Shown: piece by piece, positions 1 to 5,988 of the stretch | How the letters are laid out: every line of letters starts with the position of its first letter | How positions within the stretch are numbered: position 1 is the first letter of the stretch | NCBI GenBank assembly: GCA_013349735.1 | Contig: DUZC01000303.1 | Location: 1-7,332 of the forward strand | DNA from: Rhodospirillaceae bacterium | GTDB lineage: Bacteria > Pseudomonadota > Alphaproteobacteria > Rhodospirillales > Magnetospirillaceae | DNA: 7,332 bases | Reading direction: 5' to 3' | The notes under the pieces: model-generated | Seen by the model: only the letters and a program-made list of their open reading frames with translations | Database searches by the model: none | What the model was told of the DNA's origin: nothing | Position numbers and translations under genes: made by a program

Positions 1-2
1 AT

Positions 3-200
3 AATGTCCAGCTGTATATGGGCAGCGTCAATCTGCCGCTCAGCAAGGTCATCGAAGTACAGAAAACGGTGAATGGCTCGTCATCGACACCGACGACGCC
101 CGCCACCAGCGGCTCGGGAAGCGCGGCGGCCAACGCCGCCGCCCAGGCCGCAAGCAACGCCGTCAATTCAGCACTCGGCACAGGTACCACCACCAATTAA
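3..200 (+). CDS. flgD: Flagellar hook cap protein FlgD, C-terminal end (partial)
   Basis: This reading frame is open from the left edge and stops at TAA 198-200, leaving 65 residues; the true start lies outside the window. The first part, ending around LPLSKVIEVQ, resembles the close of FlgD proteins, where a small beta domain finishes with a 'V-PLS-VI-V' strand. The remaining ~40 residues are a low-complexity Ser/Thr/Ala/Gly tail, as expected of a flexible secreted C-terminus. FlgD is exported and sits as a scaffold at the tip of the growing hook, where it assists FlgE assembly. The gene directly upstream of flgE, on the same strand with a 61-nt gap, is flgD in many clusters. That position carries much of the assignment, because little of the protein is visible. 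An internal ATG at 18 is not a credible start: it would give only a 60-residue fragment and has no good ribosome site. Confidence 0.7.
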   Translation, partial: NVQLYMGSVNLPLSKVIEVQKTVNGSSSTPTTPATSGSGSAAANAAAQAASNAVNSALGTGTTTN

Positions 201-261
201 ACCAAAGTGACGACCCCCCGACCGCCGCGAGGCAGGAAACGGGAACCCTTAGGAGGATCAG

Positions 262-3200
262 ATGAGCTTGTATGGTGCATTATTCTCTGGCGTTTCTGCA
301 CTGCAGTCGCAGTCCAGCGCCATGGGTGCCATTTCCGATAATATTTCGAACGTCAATACCATTGGCTATAAGGCCACTGACGTCAATTTCCAGACGCTGG
401 TGACCACCCAGGTGGCGACGACCGAATATTCGCCAGGTGGTGTGCAGTCCAAACCGCGCGCCGCCATCAATGTGCAGGGCCTGCTACAGGCGACCAATTC
501 CTCGACGGATATCGCACTGTCCGGCCAGGGCTTTTTCATCGTCAATTCGGCGGCCACCCCGGCCAGCGAAGGCGGCAGCTTCGGCTATACCCGGGCGGGA
601 TCCTTTACCCCCAATTCCGCCGGCTATCTGCAGAATTCTGCCGGCTTCTATTTGCAGGGCTGGCCACTGACGCCGACCGACAACAGCCCGGCTGCCGTTC
701 CCGGTCAGGAGACCATCAACGGCACCACTTATATGAAGGCCTATAAGAATACCGATGGCACCTATCACTATATCAATGACAACATCATCAATTCACAAGA
801 AGTGCAGCCGCTCAATCTGAACACCATCGGCGGCACTTCGCAGCCCACCTCGAATGTGGCGATGGGCGCCAATCTTCCCTCGGGTGATCCGGTTTATGAT
901 CCAGCCAACCCGTCCTCGGGCGGCATTCACACCACCAATGTGCTGACCTATGATTCGCTGGGCAATACCGGCAATTCGCAGTTCACCTGGACCAAGACCG
1001 GCCCTAATTCCTGGTCTTTGGCTGGCACGCCGCCTTCGGGCGCCGCGGTGCTGAATCTGACCAATTATTCCACAGCCGACGGCTCGATGATTTATGCCTC
1101 GCAGGGCCAGTTGGAGTTCAATTCCCTTCCACCGGTCGGGTCCTATTTCCAGATCGGCCCTTCCAGCCCCAAAGCCACCAATCCGACGGTGGAAATCAAA
1201 TTCTTTAATACCAGCGTCTCTGGCAGTTCCGACCCGACCACCGATACCCCCAACACCTCGAATGTCTCGATCCTGGGTGTCGACCTTAACGGGGTTACCA
1301 ACACCAACGAATTGACCACGGCGATTCAGACCGCCATCACCGGCGCGGCCAATTCACCGTCGGTGAAAAAAACCTATACCATAGCTGCCACTTTGTTGGG
1401 CGGCGTCGCCGATGGGGCTTCGCGCTTTGTCGCCAATTCCAATGTGTTGCGCATCATCCAGGAACCCAAGGCCGCCGCCATCCAGGTCAATTGCGTTTCC
1501 AATGCCACCACCCTTTTGGGCAATTCCATCGCTCAATCCGCAACCGGCGTCGGCAGCAGCACCATCACCCCCGGCGTCTTCACCGTACCGACCATCTATG
1601 ACGGCGGTTCGGTGACCAATACGCCTGCCTATGGCACCTATTCCAGCCTCAAAGACAGCCAGGCCTTTACGGTTGCCAACAGCTTAGGCACCAGCGGCAC
1701 CACCACGTTCGAAATCGCCGCCGCCACCCCGCCCACCGGCAATTTCAACATCACCACCTCGAAGGGGTTGTTGACCATTCCCTGGGCCAATGTGACCGGC
1801 GTGGCTGCGGTGCCTGACGCAAATGTGGCCGCAACCTTCCAGGCGACCGGCTCGGCGGTGGTGCAGAATGTCACTTTGACTTTGCCCGCCACCGGTGTCG
1901 CCAACCCGGCCACCGGCAGCGACTATGCCACGAATATTGCCTTGCTGCTGGCCAGCGCCAGCACCAATGCCTATATGTCGCCTTACGTCACCGCCGCCGC
2001 CAATGGGAACGCCGTCTCCATCACCAATGCCGGGGACACCAATAATACCGGCGTCACTTTCCCCAATGTCGGCCAGGTCTTCCCCACCAGCATCACGCCG
2101 GACAGCGGGGGCGCGACAAACCCTGCGGAAGTCACCTGGGCGGATAGCGGGATCGATGTCAATGCGGCAGCCGGTGCGGTCGCCACGGAAACCGCTACCC
2201 CCAGCGGCAATCTGCAGATCGGCAAGATGCTGATCCCCTGGTCGCAGATCAATTCGGGACTGATTTCCTCCTATTTGGATGACGGCACCACCACCGCCAC
2301 CCTTCCGCCCACCGTCAATAATATTACGCCCTTTGCCTTGCCGAATCAGCCGATTCCCAACAGCCAGGCCGGGTTCACCGTGGTCGATCCGGCCGGCGCC
2401 GCCGGCACCACGCCCGATGGCAGTTTTGAAATCAAAAGTTCGGCCGGCGATCTGGTCATTCCCTGGGCTTCGATCATCACCAGCGCGACGCCTTTGCAGA
2501 ATGCCACCTTCAACGGTGTCGCGATTACGCCCAATATCAGCAATTTGCCCCATGCGATCGCCGCCAATGGCCTGCAGATCGCGCAGAATCTGGCGGCCTT
2601 GCTGGGCGACATCAATATGACCGCCTATCTGCCAACCTCGGGCTTTTCCGTCACCGCATCGGCCAATGCCGGTGTGGCGACCAATGGCGATCTTCACTTC
2701 GCCTCGACCGCCGAAGGGGTCACCATCAATTCCGGGGTCGGCAATACCAAAGGTCTGGGTAACTGGGGCAATGGTACGATCCCCACCGCGAATGGGCCGC
2801 TGATCGGGGCCCTTTCGCCGACGCAAAGTGCGGAAAACGCCGCGGCTGCCATCAATCATATCGGCCAGAACCCGCTGAACGGCGTGACCGCCACTTATAC
2901 CGCCAATGCGCCGACTTCTGTCACCTTGACCTCGGGCGCCAATCCGACCCAGGTATTTGCCAATGAAGGCGGTGTGGCCAAGGATATTTTGTGGGCCAAT
3001 GGCGTCGATGCCAGCCTGTCCACCAATGCCCAGGTCTTAGGCCAAACCGGCATCTACAGCACCTCGACCGGCCAGGCGGTCAGCTTCAACGGTGACGGCA
3101 CGCCGAAATCGATCATTCCCAACACCATGGAACTCTATTGGGCCAATGGTGCGGAAAACCAGGTCGGCACCAGCGGCTCCTCGACCATCAAGCCGCAGAT

Positions 3201-3654
3201 GAGCCTGAATTTCGGTAATCTGAATGAAAGCAACGGTCTCACTCAGCTGGGCGGCAATTATCAGGTCAATTACCTGACCCAGAACGGCGCCAAATTCGGC
3301 AATTTCTCGGGGGTCAGCATCGCCACCAGCGGCATTGTCACCGCCTTGTTCGATAATGGCGTGCGCTCGCCGGTGTTCCAGATCCCGATCGCCACTTTCG
3401 CCAATCCCGATGGCATGCAGGGTCAGACCGGTAACGTCTATATCGATACCAGCAATTCCGGGGCCTATACTCTGCGCGCCCCGGGGGAAGCCGGGTCGGG
3501 TACGGTAGCGGCTTCGTCGCTCGAAGCCTCGACCGTCGATCTGGGCACCCAATTTACCAATATGATCACGGTCCAGAATGCCTATTCGGCGGCCGCCAAG
3601 ATCATCACCACCACCAATCAGATGCTGACGGATCTGATCAATATCAAGCAGTAA
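262..3654 (+). CDS. flgE: Flagellar hook protein FlgE, giant form with ~600-residue insert
   Basis: FlgE polymerises outside the cell into the hook, the universal joint between rod and filament. The 1130-residue product begins with a flagellar rod/hook N-terminal domain; ISDNISNVNTIGYK at residues 24-37 is the family signature. It ends with the matching C-terminal domain (residues 1087-1130, VDLGTQFTNMITVQNAYSAAAKIITTTNQML), which makes the coiled-coil core of the hook tube. Conventional middle-domain pieces are seen at about residues 190-315 (VLTYDSLGN) and 928-1060 (GLTQLGGNY, GVSIATSGIVTALFDNG). Between them lie about 600 extra residues rich in Thr, Ser, Asn, Ala and Gly; typical FlgE is about 400 in total. 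The insert holds a duplicated unit (residues 466-604 and 701-827) plus a short third copy of its core near 649-664. There is one cysteine, at residue 411. The start is set by AGGAGGA at 251-257, five bases after AGGAGG. No frameshift or stop interrupts the frame, so the gene looks functional. Its position after flgD suggests co-transcription. Confidence 0.96.
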   Translation: MSLYGALFSGVSALQSQSSAMGAISDNISNVNTIGYKATDVNFQTLVTTQVATTEYSPGGVQSKPRAAINVQGLLQATNSSTDIALSGQGFFIVNSAATPASEGGSFGYTRAGSFTPNSAGYLQNSAGFYLQGWPLTPTDNSPAAVPGQETINGTTYMKAYKNTDGTYHYINDNIINSQEVQPLNLNTIGGTSQPTSNVAMGANLPSGDPVYDPANPSSGGIHTTNVLTYDSLGNTGNSQFTWTKTGPNSWSLAGTPPSGAAVLNLTNYSTADGSMIYASQGQLEFNSLPPVGSYFQIGPSSPKATNPTVEIKFFNTSVSGSSDPTTDTPNTSNVSILGVDLNGVTNTNELTTAIQTAITGAANSPSVKKTYTIAATLLGGVADGASRFVANSNVLRIIQEPKAAAIQVNCVSNATTLLGNSIAQSATGVGSSTITPGVFTVPTIYDGGSVTNTPAYGTYSSLKDSQAFTVANSLGTSGTTTFEIAAATPPTGNFNITTSKGLLTIPWANVTGVAAVPDANVAATFQATGSAVVQNVTLTLPATGVANPATGSDYATNIALLLASASTNAYMSPYVTAAANGNAVSITNAGDTNNTGVTFPNVGQVFPTSITPDSGGATNPAEVTWADSGIDVNAAAGAVATETATPSGNLQIGKMLIPWSQINSGLISSYLDDGTTTATLPPTVNNITPFALPNQPIPNSQAGFTVVDPAGAAGTTPDGSFEIKSSAGDLVIPWASIITSATPLQNATFNGVAITPNISNLPHAIAANGLQIAQNLAALLGDINMTAYLPTSGFSVTASANAGVATNGDLHFASTAEGVTINSGVGNTKGLGNWGNGTIPTANGPLIGALSPTQSAENAAAAINHIGQNPLNGVTATYTANAPTSVTLTSGANPTQVFANEGGVAKDILWANGVDASLSTNAQVLGQTGIYSTSTGQAVSFNGDGTPKSIIPNTMELYWANGAENQVGTSGSSTIKPQMSLNFGNLNESNGLTQLGGNYQVNYLTQNGAKFGNFSGVSIATSGIVTALFDNGVRSPVFQIPIATFANPDGMQGQTGNVYIDTSNSGAYTLRAPGEAGSGTVAASSLEASTVDLGTQFTNMITVQNAYSAAAKIITTTNQMLTDLINIKQ
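1657..2073 (+). repeat. FlgE insert repeat, copy A (residues 466-604)
   Basis: First copy of a diverged protein-level duplication inside the hook-protein insert. It opens with SQAFTV, passes through GNFNI at residue 493 and LLTIPWANV at 503-511, then NIALLLASASTNAYMSPYV and VTAAANG, and closes near TGVTFPNVG. Each of these landmarks has an equivalent in the same order in copy B. DNA identity is low apart from short blocks such as CATTCCCTGGGC, so the duplication is old. The unit probably folds as an independent outer domain of the hook; this is inferred from order and spacing only. Confidence 0.7.
2206..2253 (+). repeat. FlgE insert repeat, short core copy (residues 649-664)
   Basis: GNLQIGKMLIPWSQIN matches the core signature of the two long copies (G-x-F/L-x-I ... 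L-x-I-P-W-[AS]-x-[IV]). The Gly-to-Pro distance is 10 residues here against 14 in the others. The downstream half of the unit is not recognisable, so this is either a degraded copy or a shared strand-turn-strand motif. Confidence 0.5.
2362..2742 (+). repeat. FlgE insert repeat, copy B (residues 701-827)
   Basis: Second long copy of the insert unit. It opens with SQAGFTV and continues with GSFEI at residue 720, DLVIPWASI at 730-738, QNLAALLGDINMTAYLPTSG, VTASANAG and EGVTINSGVG. The spacing from the core Gly to the Pro of IPW is 14 residues, the same as in copy A, and the order of all landmarks is conserved. The unit is 127 residues against 139 in copy A. Confidence 0.7.
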
Positions 3655-3675
3655 GGTTTTTACGACCAAAGCTAA

Positions 3676-3716
3676 GGCAAGGGCAATCGGGCAACCGGTT
3701 GCCCTTGTCGCGTTTA
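3676..3716 (+). terminator. Probable intrinsic terminator after flgE
   Basis: Starting 22 bases after the flgE stop, bases 3676-3690 pair with 3695-3709 in a 15-bp stem with two G-T wobbles, closed by a GCAA tetraloop (GNRA type). The tract after the stem is only GCGTTTAT, a weak U-run, so release may be partly Rho-assisted. It lies exactly where the flgD-flgE transcript should end, just before the foreign-looking block. Its stem is near-palindromic, so it could also act on leftward transcription from the minus-strand gene. Confidence 0.65.
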
Positions 3717-3724
3717 TAAAGATA

Positions 3725-3755
3725 ATTAACCACGAAGGCGGGAAGGACAGAAGGA
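3725..3755 (+). repeat. Left inverted-repeat arm of the GxxExxY cassette
   Basis: This arm contains the core ACCACGAAG (3729-3737) and three GAAG units at 3734, 3742 and 3750, exactly 8 bp apart. Against the reverse complement of 4153-4175, 20 of 23 bases match over 3725-3747. It lies just past the stop of the minus-strand gene. It may be an end of a small mobile cassette or a dispersed repeat. No target-site duplication is visible outside the arms. Confidence 0.7.
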
Positions 3756-3759
3756 CGCT

Positions 3760-4143
3760 TTATAAAACTATTCTGCGTATACCATCTCGAAGCGCCATTG
3801 TATGAAAATTAAGCAATAGACCAATTTTAAGACCCGTCAACCTTAAGTAAGTAAGAACTTGCGCAGTATGAATAGGCAATAGCCTTTCTACGGCTTTTAA
3901 CTCTACTATAAGTGAATTTTCTACCAAAATATCCAGGCGGTAACTGCAATCAAGATGGAGGCCTTTGTAATTTACGGGGATAGCGACCTGACGACGAACG
4001 CCAAGGCTGTTCTTTGTGAGTTCGTGGCTCAGACATTGCTCATAGGCCGATTCAAGCAACCCTGGCCCCAACGTCCGATGCACCTCAATCGCCAATCCGA
4101 TAATTTTCCGGCTGAGTGGGTCGAATTTCTTATCCCCTTCCAA
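3760..4143 (-). CDS. GxxExxY family protein (PD-(D/E)xK nuclease fold)
   Basis: The 127-residue product matches the GxxExxY family in full length and order. It shows the naming motif G28-L-L-E31-S-A-Y34, then an apparent nuclease-fold core: D71 in YRLDILV, E81-x-K83 in IVELKAVE, and a following helix LPIHTAQVLTYLRL with Q95 and Y99. It ends LLLNFHT...RRIVL, as family members usually do. The cellular role is unknown; DNA binding or cleavage is inferred from the fold only. The start is TTG 4143-4141, with a GGAAGGAAG ribosome site at 4155-4147. No ATG lies in frame upstream before the stop at 4192-4194, and the next Met is far inside. The gene faces flgE, points away from fliF, and is bracketed by inverted repeats. 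G+C is about 45% over 3781-4140, far below its neighbours. It looks like an insertion unrelated to motility, and no residue expected of the family appears to be missing. Confidence 0.9.
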   Translation of the reverse strand: MEGDKKFDPLSRKIIGLAIEVHRTLGPGLLESAYEQCLSHELTKNSLGVRRQVAIPVNYKGLHLDCSYRLDILVENSLIVELKAVERLLPIHTAQVLTYLRLTGLKIGLLLNFHTMALRDGIRRIVL

Positions 4144-4144
4144 T

Positions 4145-4175
4145 TTCTTCCTTCCTTCTCGTCTTCGTGGTGAAT
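4145..4175 (-). repeat. Right inverted-repeat arm, also the 5' leader of the GxxExxY gene
   Basis: Read on the minus strand, this arm repeats the left arm: ACCACGAAG at 4171-4163 and GAAG units starting at 4166, 4158 and 4150, again 8 bp apart. The innermost unit also supplies the purine-rich ribosome site for the TTG start. The arm is therefore both a boundary repeat and the translation signal of the gene. Confidence 0.7.
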
Positions 4176-4341
4176 GCGCAATGCAATACAGCTATTAATA
4201 TTTTCACTAAAGCACGACCCCCATAGACCCGGCAACAATTGCCCAGTCGTTAACTTGTCCTTCACCTTAGAGGTATAGCGTCGCTGCGATGGCCTTTTGT
4301 CAGGCGGCGCGCGGCTGTGCGCCAACAGGGATGGTGTCGGC
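4176..4341 (+). other. Leader and promoter region of fliF
   Basis: This 166-bp region separates the cassette from the fliF GTG. It should hold the promoter of the fliF operon, since flgE upstream appears to be terminated and the cassette runs the other way. Visible elements are an AT-rich start (4190-4210), a small inverted repeat GGCAA-CAA-TTGCC (4231-4243), a CtrA-like site (4250-4264), a weak promoter-like pair TTAACT (4250-4255) and TATAGC (4274-4279) 18 bp apart, and a short GC hairpin (4306-4310 with 4319-4323) just before the fliF ribosome site. No convincing sigma-54 or sigma-28 promoter is seen. Confidence 0.5.
4250..4264 (+). promoter_or_regulatory. Possible CtrA-type binding site
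   Basis: TTAA, seven bases, then TTCA: seven of eight positions of the alphaproteobacterial CtrA consensus TTAA-N7-TTAA. It lies 77 bp upstream of the fliF GTG. In Caulobacter the fliF operon, which carries flbD, is a CtrA target, so the location makes sense. A single near-match of this degeneracy can arise by chance. Confidence 0.28.
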
Positions 4342-5988
4342 GTGAATTCGTTTCTCCAGTCGCTCAGAAATCTGGGGACAGCCCGGCTGACCGCTATTGC
4401 CGGCGGCGGCGTGGCGGTTCTGGCCTTTTTTATCTATGTGCTGGCGCGCATGTCGACGCCGCCCATGGAAATGCTGTATGGCGGCCTGGATCTGGCCGAT
4501 GCCAACCAGATCGTCAACAAATTGCAGGCCGAAAAGGTCACCTATGAATTGCGCCATGAAGGCAGCGAAATCTGGGTGCCGCGTGACCATAAACTGGATT
4601 TGCGGGTCAAAATGGCCGAACAGCAGCTGCCCAGCGGCGGTTCGGTGGCCAATGGCTATGAGCTGTTTGACAAAAGCGACATGCTGGGATCAACCAGTTT
4701 CGCCCAGAATGTCAATTTATTGCGGGCCATGGAAGGGGAACTGGCGCGGACCATCCGCACCATCAGTCATGTGAAATCGGCGCGCGTTCATCTAGTTTTG
4801 CCCAAGCGCGAAGTGTTCAGCCGCGAAACCCAGGAGCCTTCGGCCTCGATCATCCTGCAGATGGATGGGCCTGGACGGCTGTCGAAACAGCAGGTTCAGG
4901 CGATCCAGCATCTGGTGGCGGCAGCGGTGCCGAAATTGAAGGCGTCGCGCATTTCCATCGTCGATGACAAGGGTACCCTGCTGGCGCGCGGGGCCGGCGA
5001 TGAAAATCAGGCGATGGCCGAACGCGCCGAAGATATGAAACTGGACACCGAACAGCGTCTGCAACGCACCATCGAGACCTTGCTGGAGCGCTCGATCGGT
5101 GCCGACCGGGTGCGGGCCGAAGTCGCGGTGGAACTGGATATGGACCGGGTGGCGACCACCCAGGAAAGCTATGACCCGGAAAGCAAGGTCGAGCGGTCCC
5201 ATGTCACGGTGGAAGAAGGCGAGCAGACCACGGATGCCGAGAATTCCTCAGTCAGTGTGCAGCAGAATCTGCCGGATGCCGGTGCCAGCAATCCCGGCGC
5301 CCGCAGCCAAAGCAAGCAGAACCGTACCCAGGAAACGGTGAATTACGAAATTTCTAAAACCACCAAAAATCAGGTCAAGGAAATGGGCGGCGTGCGCCGC
5401 ATCACCGCGGCCGTACTGGTGGATGGCAGCTACAGCCCGCCGGCGGAAGGCCAGAAAAAACTGACCTATGCGGCGCGCTCGGACAAGGAAATGGAACAGA
5501 TCGCCGCTCTGGTCCGCAACGCCATTGGCTATGACGCCAACCGCGGCGACCAGGTGGAAGTGATCAATCTGCCCTTCGTCGGCCATGACGAACCAGAGCC
5601 GGACAATGCCGAAGCGAAGATCTTCGGCATGGACCGCGATTTCGTCGAAAAAGTCGGGTCTAATCTGGGCTTGTCGGTGGTGGCTATTCTGTTCCTGCTG
5701 TTGGTGCTGCGCCCCTTGGTCAGCCGCGCCGTGGAATCCATGGCCGCCCAGGCTACCACCCCGGATGGCCGCCGTCTGATGGCGGCCGGCGCGCCGTCCT
5801 TGCCGCCGCCACCACCGGCGCCTGGCATGTTGCCTGAAGAAATGGAATCGGTGGATGAACTGATCGATATTGACAAGGTGGAGGGTCGCGTTAAGGCGTC
5901 GTCCATGCGCAAAATCGGCGAAATCGTCGAAAAGCATCCGGAAGAAGCCCTGTCGATCATCCGCGCCTGGATGTATTCCGACATATGA
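4342..5988 (+). CDS. fliF: Flagellar MS-ring protein FliF
   Basis: FliF builds the inner-membrane MS ring, the base on which rod, export gate and rotor assemble. With the GTG at 4342 the product is 548 residues, normal for the family, and begins MNSFLQSLRNLGTARL, the usual alphaproteobacterial opening. An open TTG at 4297 would add 15 unusual residues without a ribosome site, whereas the GTG has AGGGA ten bases upstream. Domains in order are a first membrane helix (about 17-35), periplasmic ring-building domains including STPPMEMLYGGLDLADANQIV and ARVHLVLPKREVFSRE, a Gln/Ser/Asn-rich stretch leading to NYEISKTT, and a second membrane helix (about 441-460). The cytoplasmic tail has a poly-Pro linker (SLPPPPPAPG) and ends KVEGRVKASSMRKIGEIVEKHPEEALSIIRAWM, the expected FliG-binding end. 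Its stop overlaps the fliH start (ATGA 5985-5988), so the two are probably translationally coupled. fliG, common at this spot, is not here. Confidence 0.96.
   Translation: MNSFLQSLRNLGTARLTAIAGGGVAVLAFFIYVLARMSTPPMEMLYGGLDLADANQIVNKLQAEKVTYELRHEGSEIWVPRDHKLDLRVKMAEQQLPSGGSVANGYELFDKSDMLGSTSFAQNVNLLRAMEGELARTIRTISHVKSARVHLVLPKREVFSRETQEPSASIILQMDGPGRLSKQQVQAIQHLVAAAVPKLKASRISIVDDKGTLLARGAGDENQAMAERAEDMKLDTEQRLQRTIETLLERSIGADRVRAEVAVELDMDRVATTQESYDPESKVERSHVTVEEGEQTTDAENSSVSVQQNLPDAGASNPGARSQSKQNRTQETVNYEISKTTKNQVKEMGGVRRITAAVLVDGSYSPPAEGQKKLTYAARSDKEMEQIAALVRNAIGYDANRGDQVEVINLPFVGHDEPEPDNAEAKIFGMDRDFVEKVGSNLGLSVVAILFLLLVLRPLVSRAVESMAAQATTPDGRRLMAAGAPSLPPPPPAPGMLPEEMESVDELIDIDKVEGRVKASSMRKIGEIVEKHPEEALSIIRAWMYSDI

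Noticed and set aside
1684..2760. Tandem DNA repeats or CRISPR-like structure suggested by recurrent Ala/Thr/Asn codons in flgE
   Set aside because: The recurrence is at protein level only, with no regular repeat-spacer spacing and low DNA identity.
1684..2859. A 391-codon open frame on the minus strand inside flgE
   Set aside because: Composition is Gly/Arg/Asp/Ile-rich with no recognisable motif, as expected from the antisense of Ala/Thr/Asn codons in GC-rich DNA; the + strand frame is a clear FlgE.
3037..3669. A 210-codon minus-strand open frame across the flgE 3' end
   Set aside because: Antisense of the conserved FlgE C-terminal domain, with no motif or ribosome site of note.
4231..4242. 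Sigma-54-like GG...GC pair upstream of fliF
   Set aside because: The spacing between GG and GC is 8 bases instead of the required 10, and the flanks do not match TGGCAC and TTGC well.
4029..4325. A 98-codon minus-strand open frame overlapping the GxxExxY gene and the fliF leader
   Set aside because: It is in a different frame from the recognised family protein and has no recognisable motif; the GxxExxY frame explains the sequence.
4297..4341. TTG at 4297 as the fliF start
   Set aside because: It has no ribosome site and adds 15 residues unlike FliF N-termini; the GTG at 4342 gives the usual MNSFLQ-type opening.
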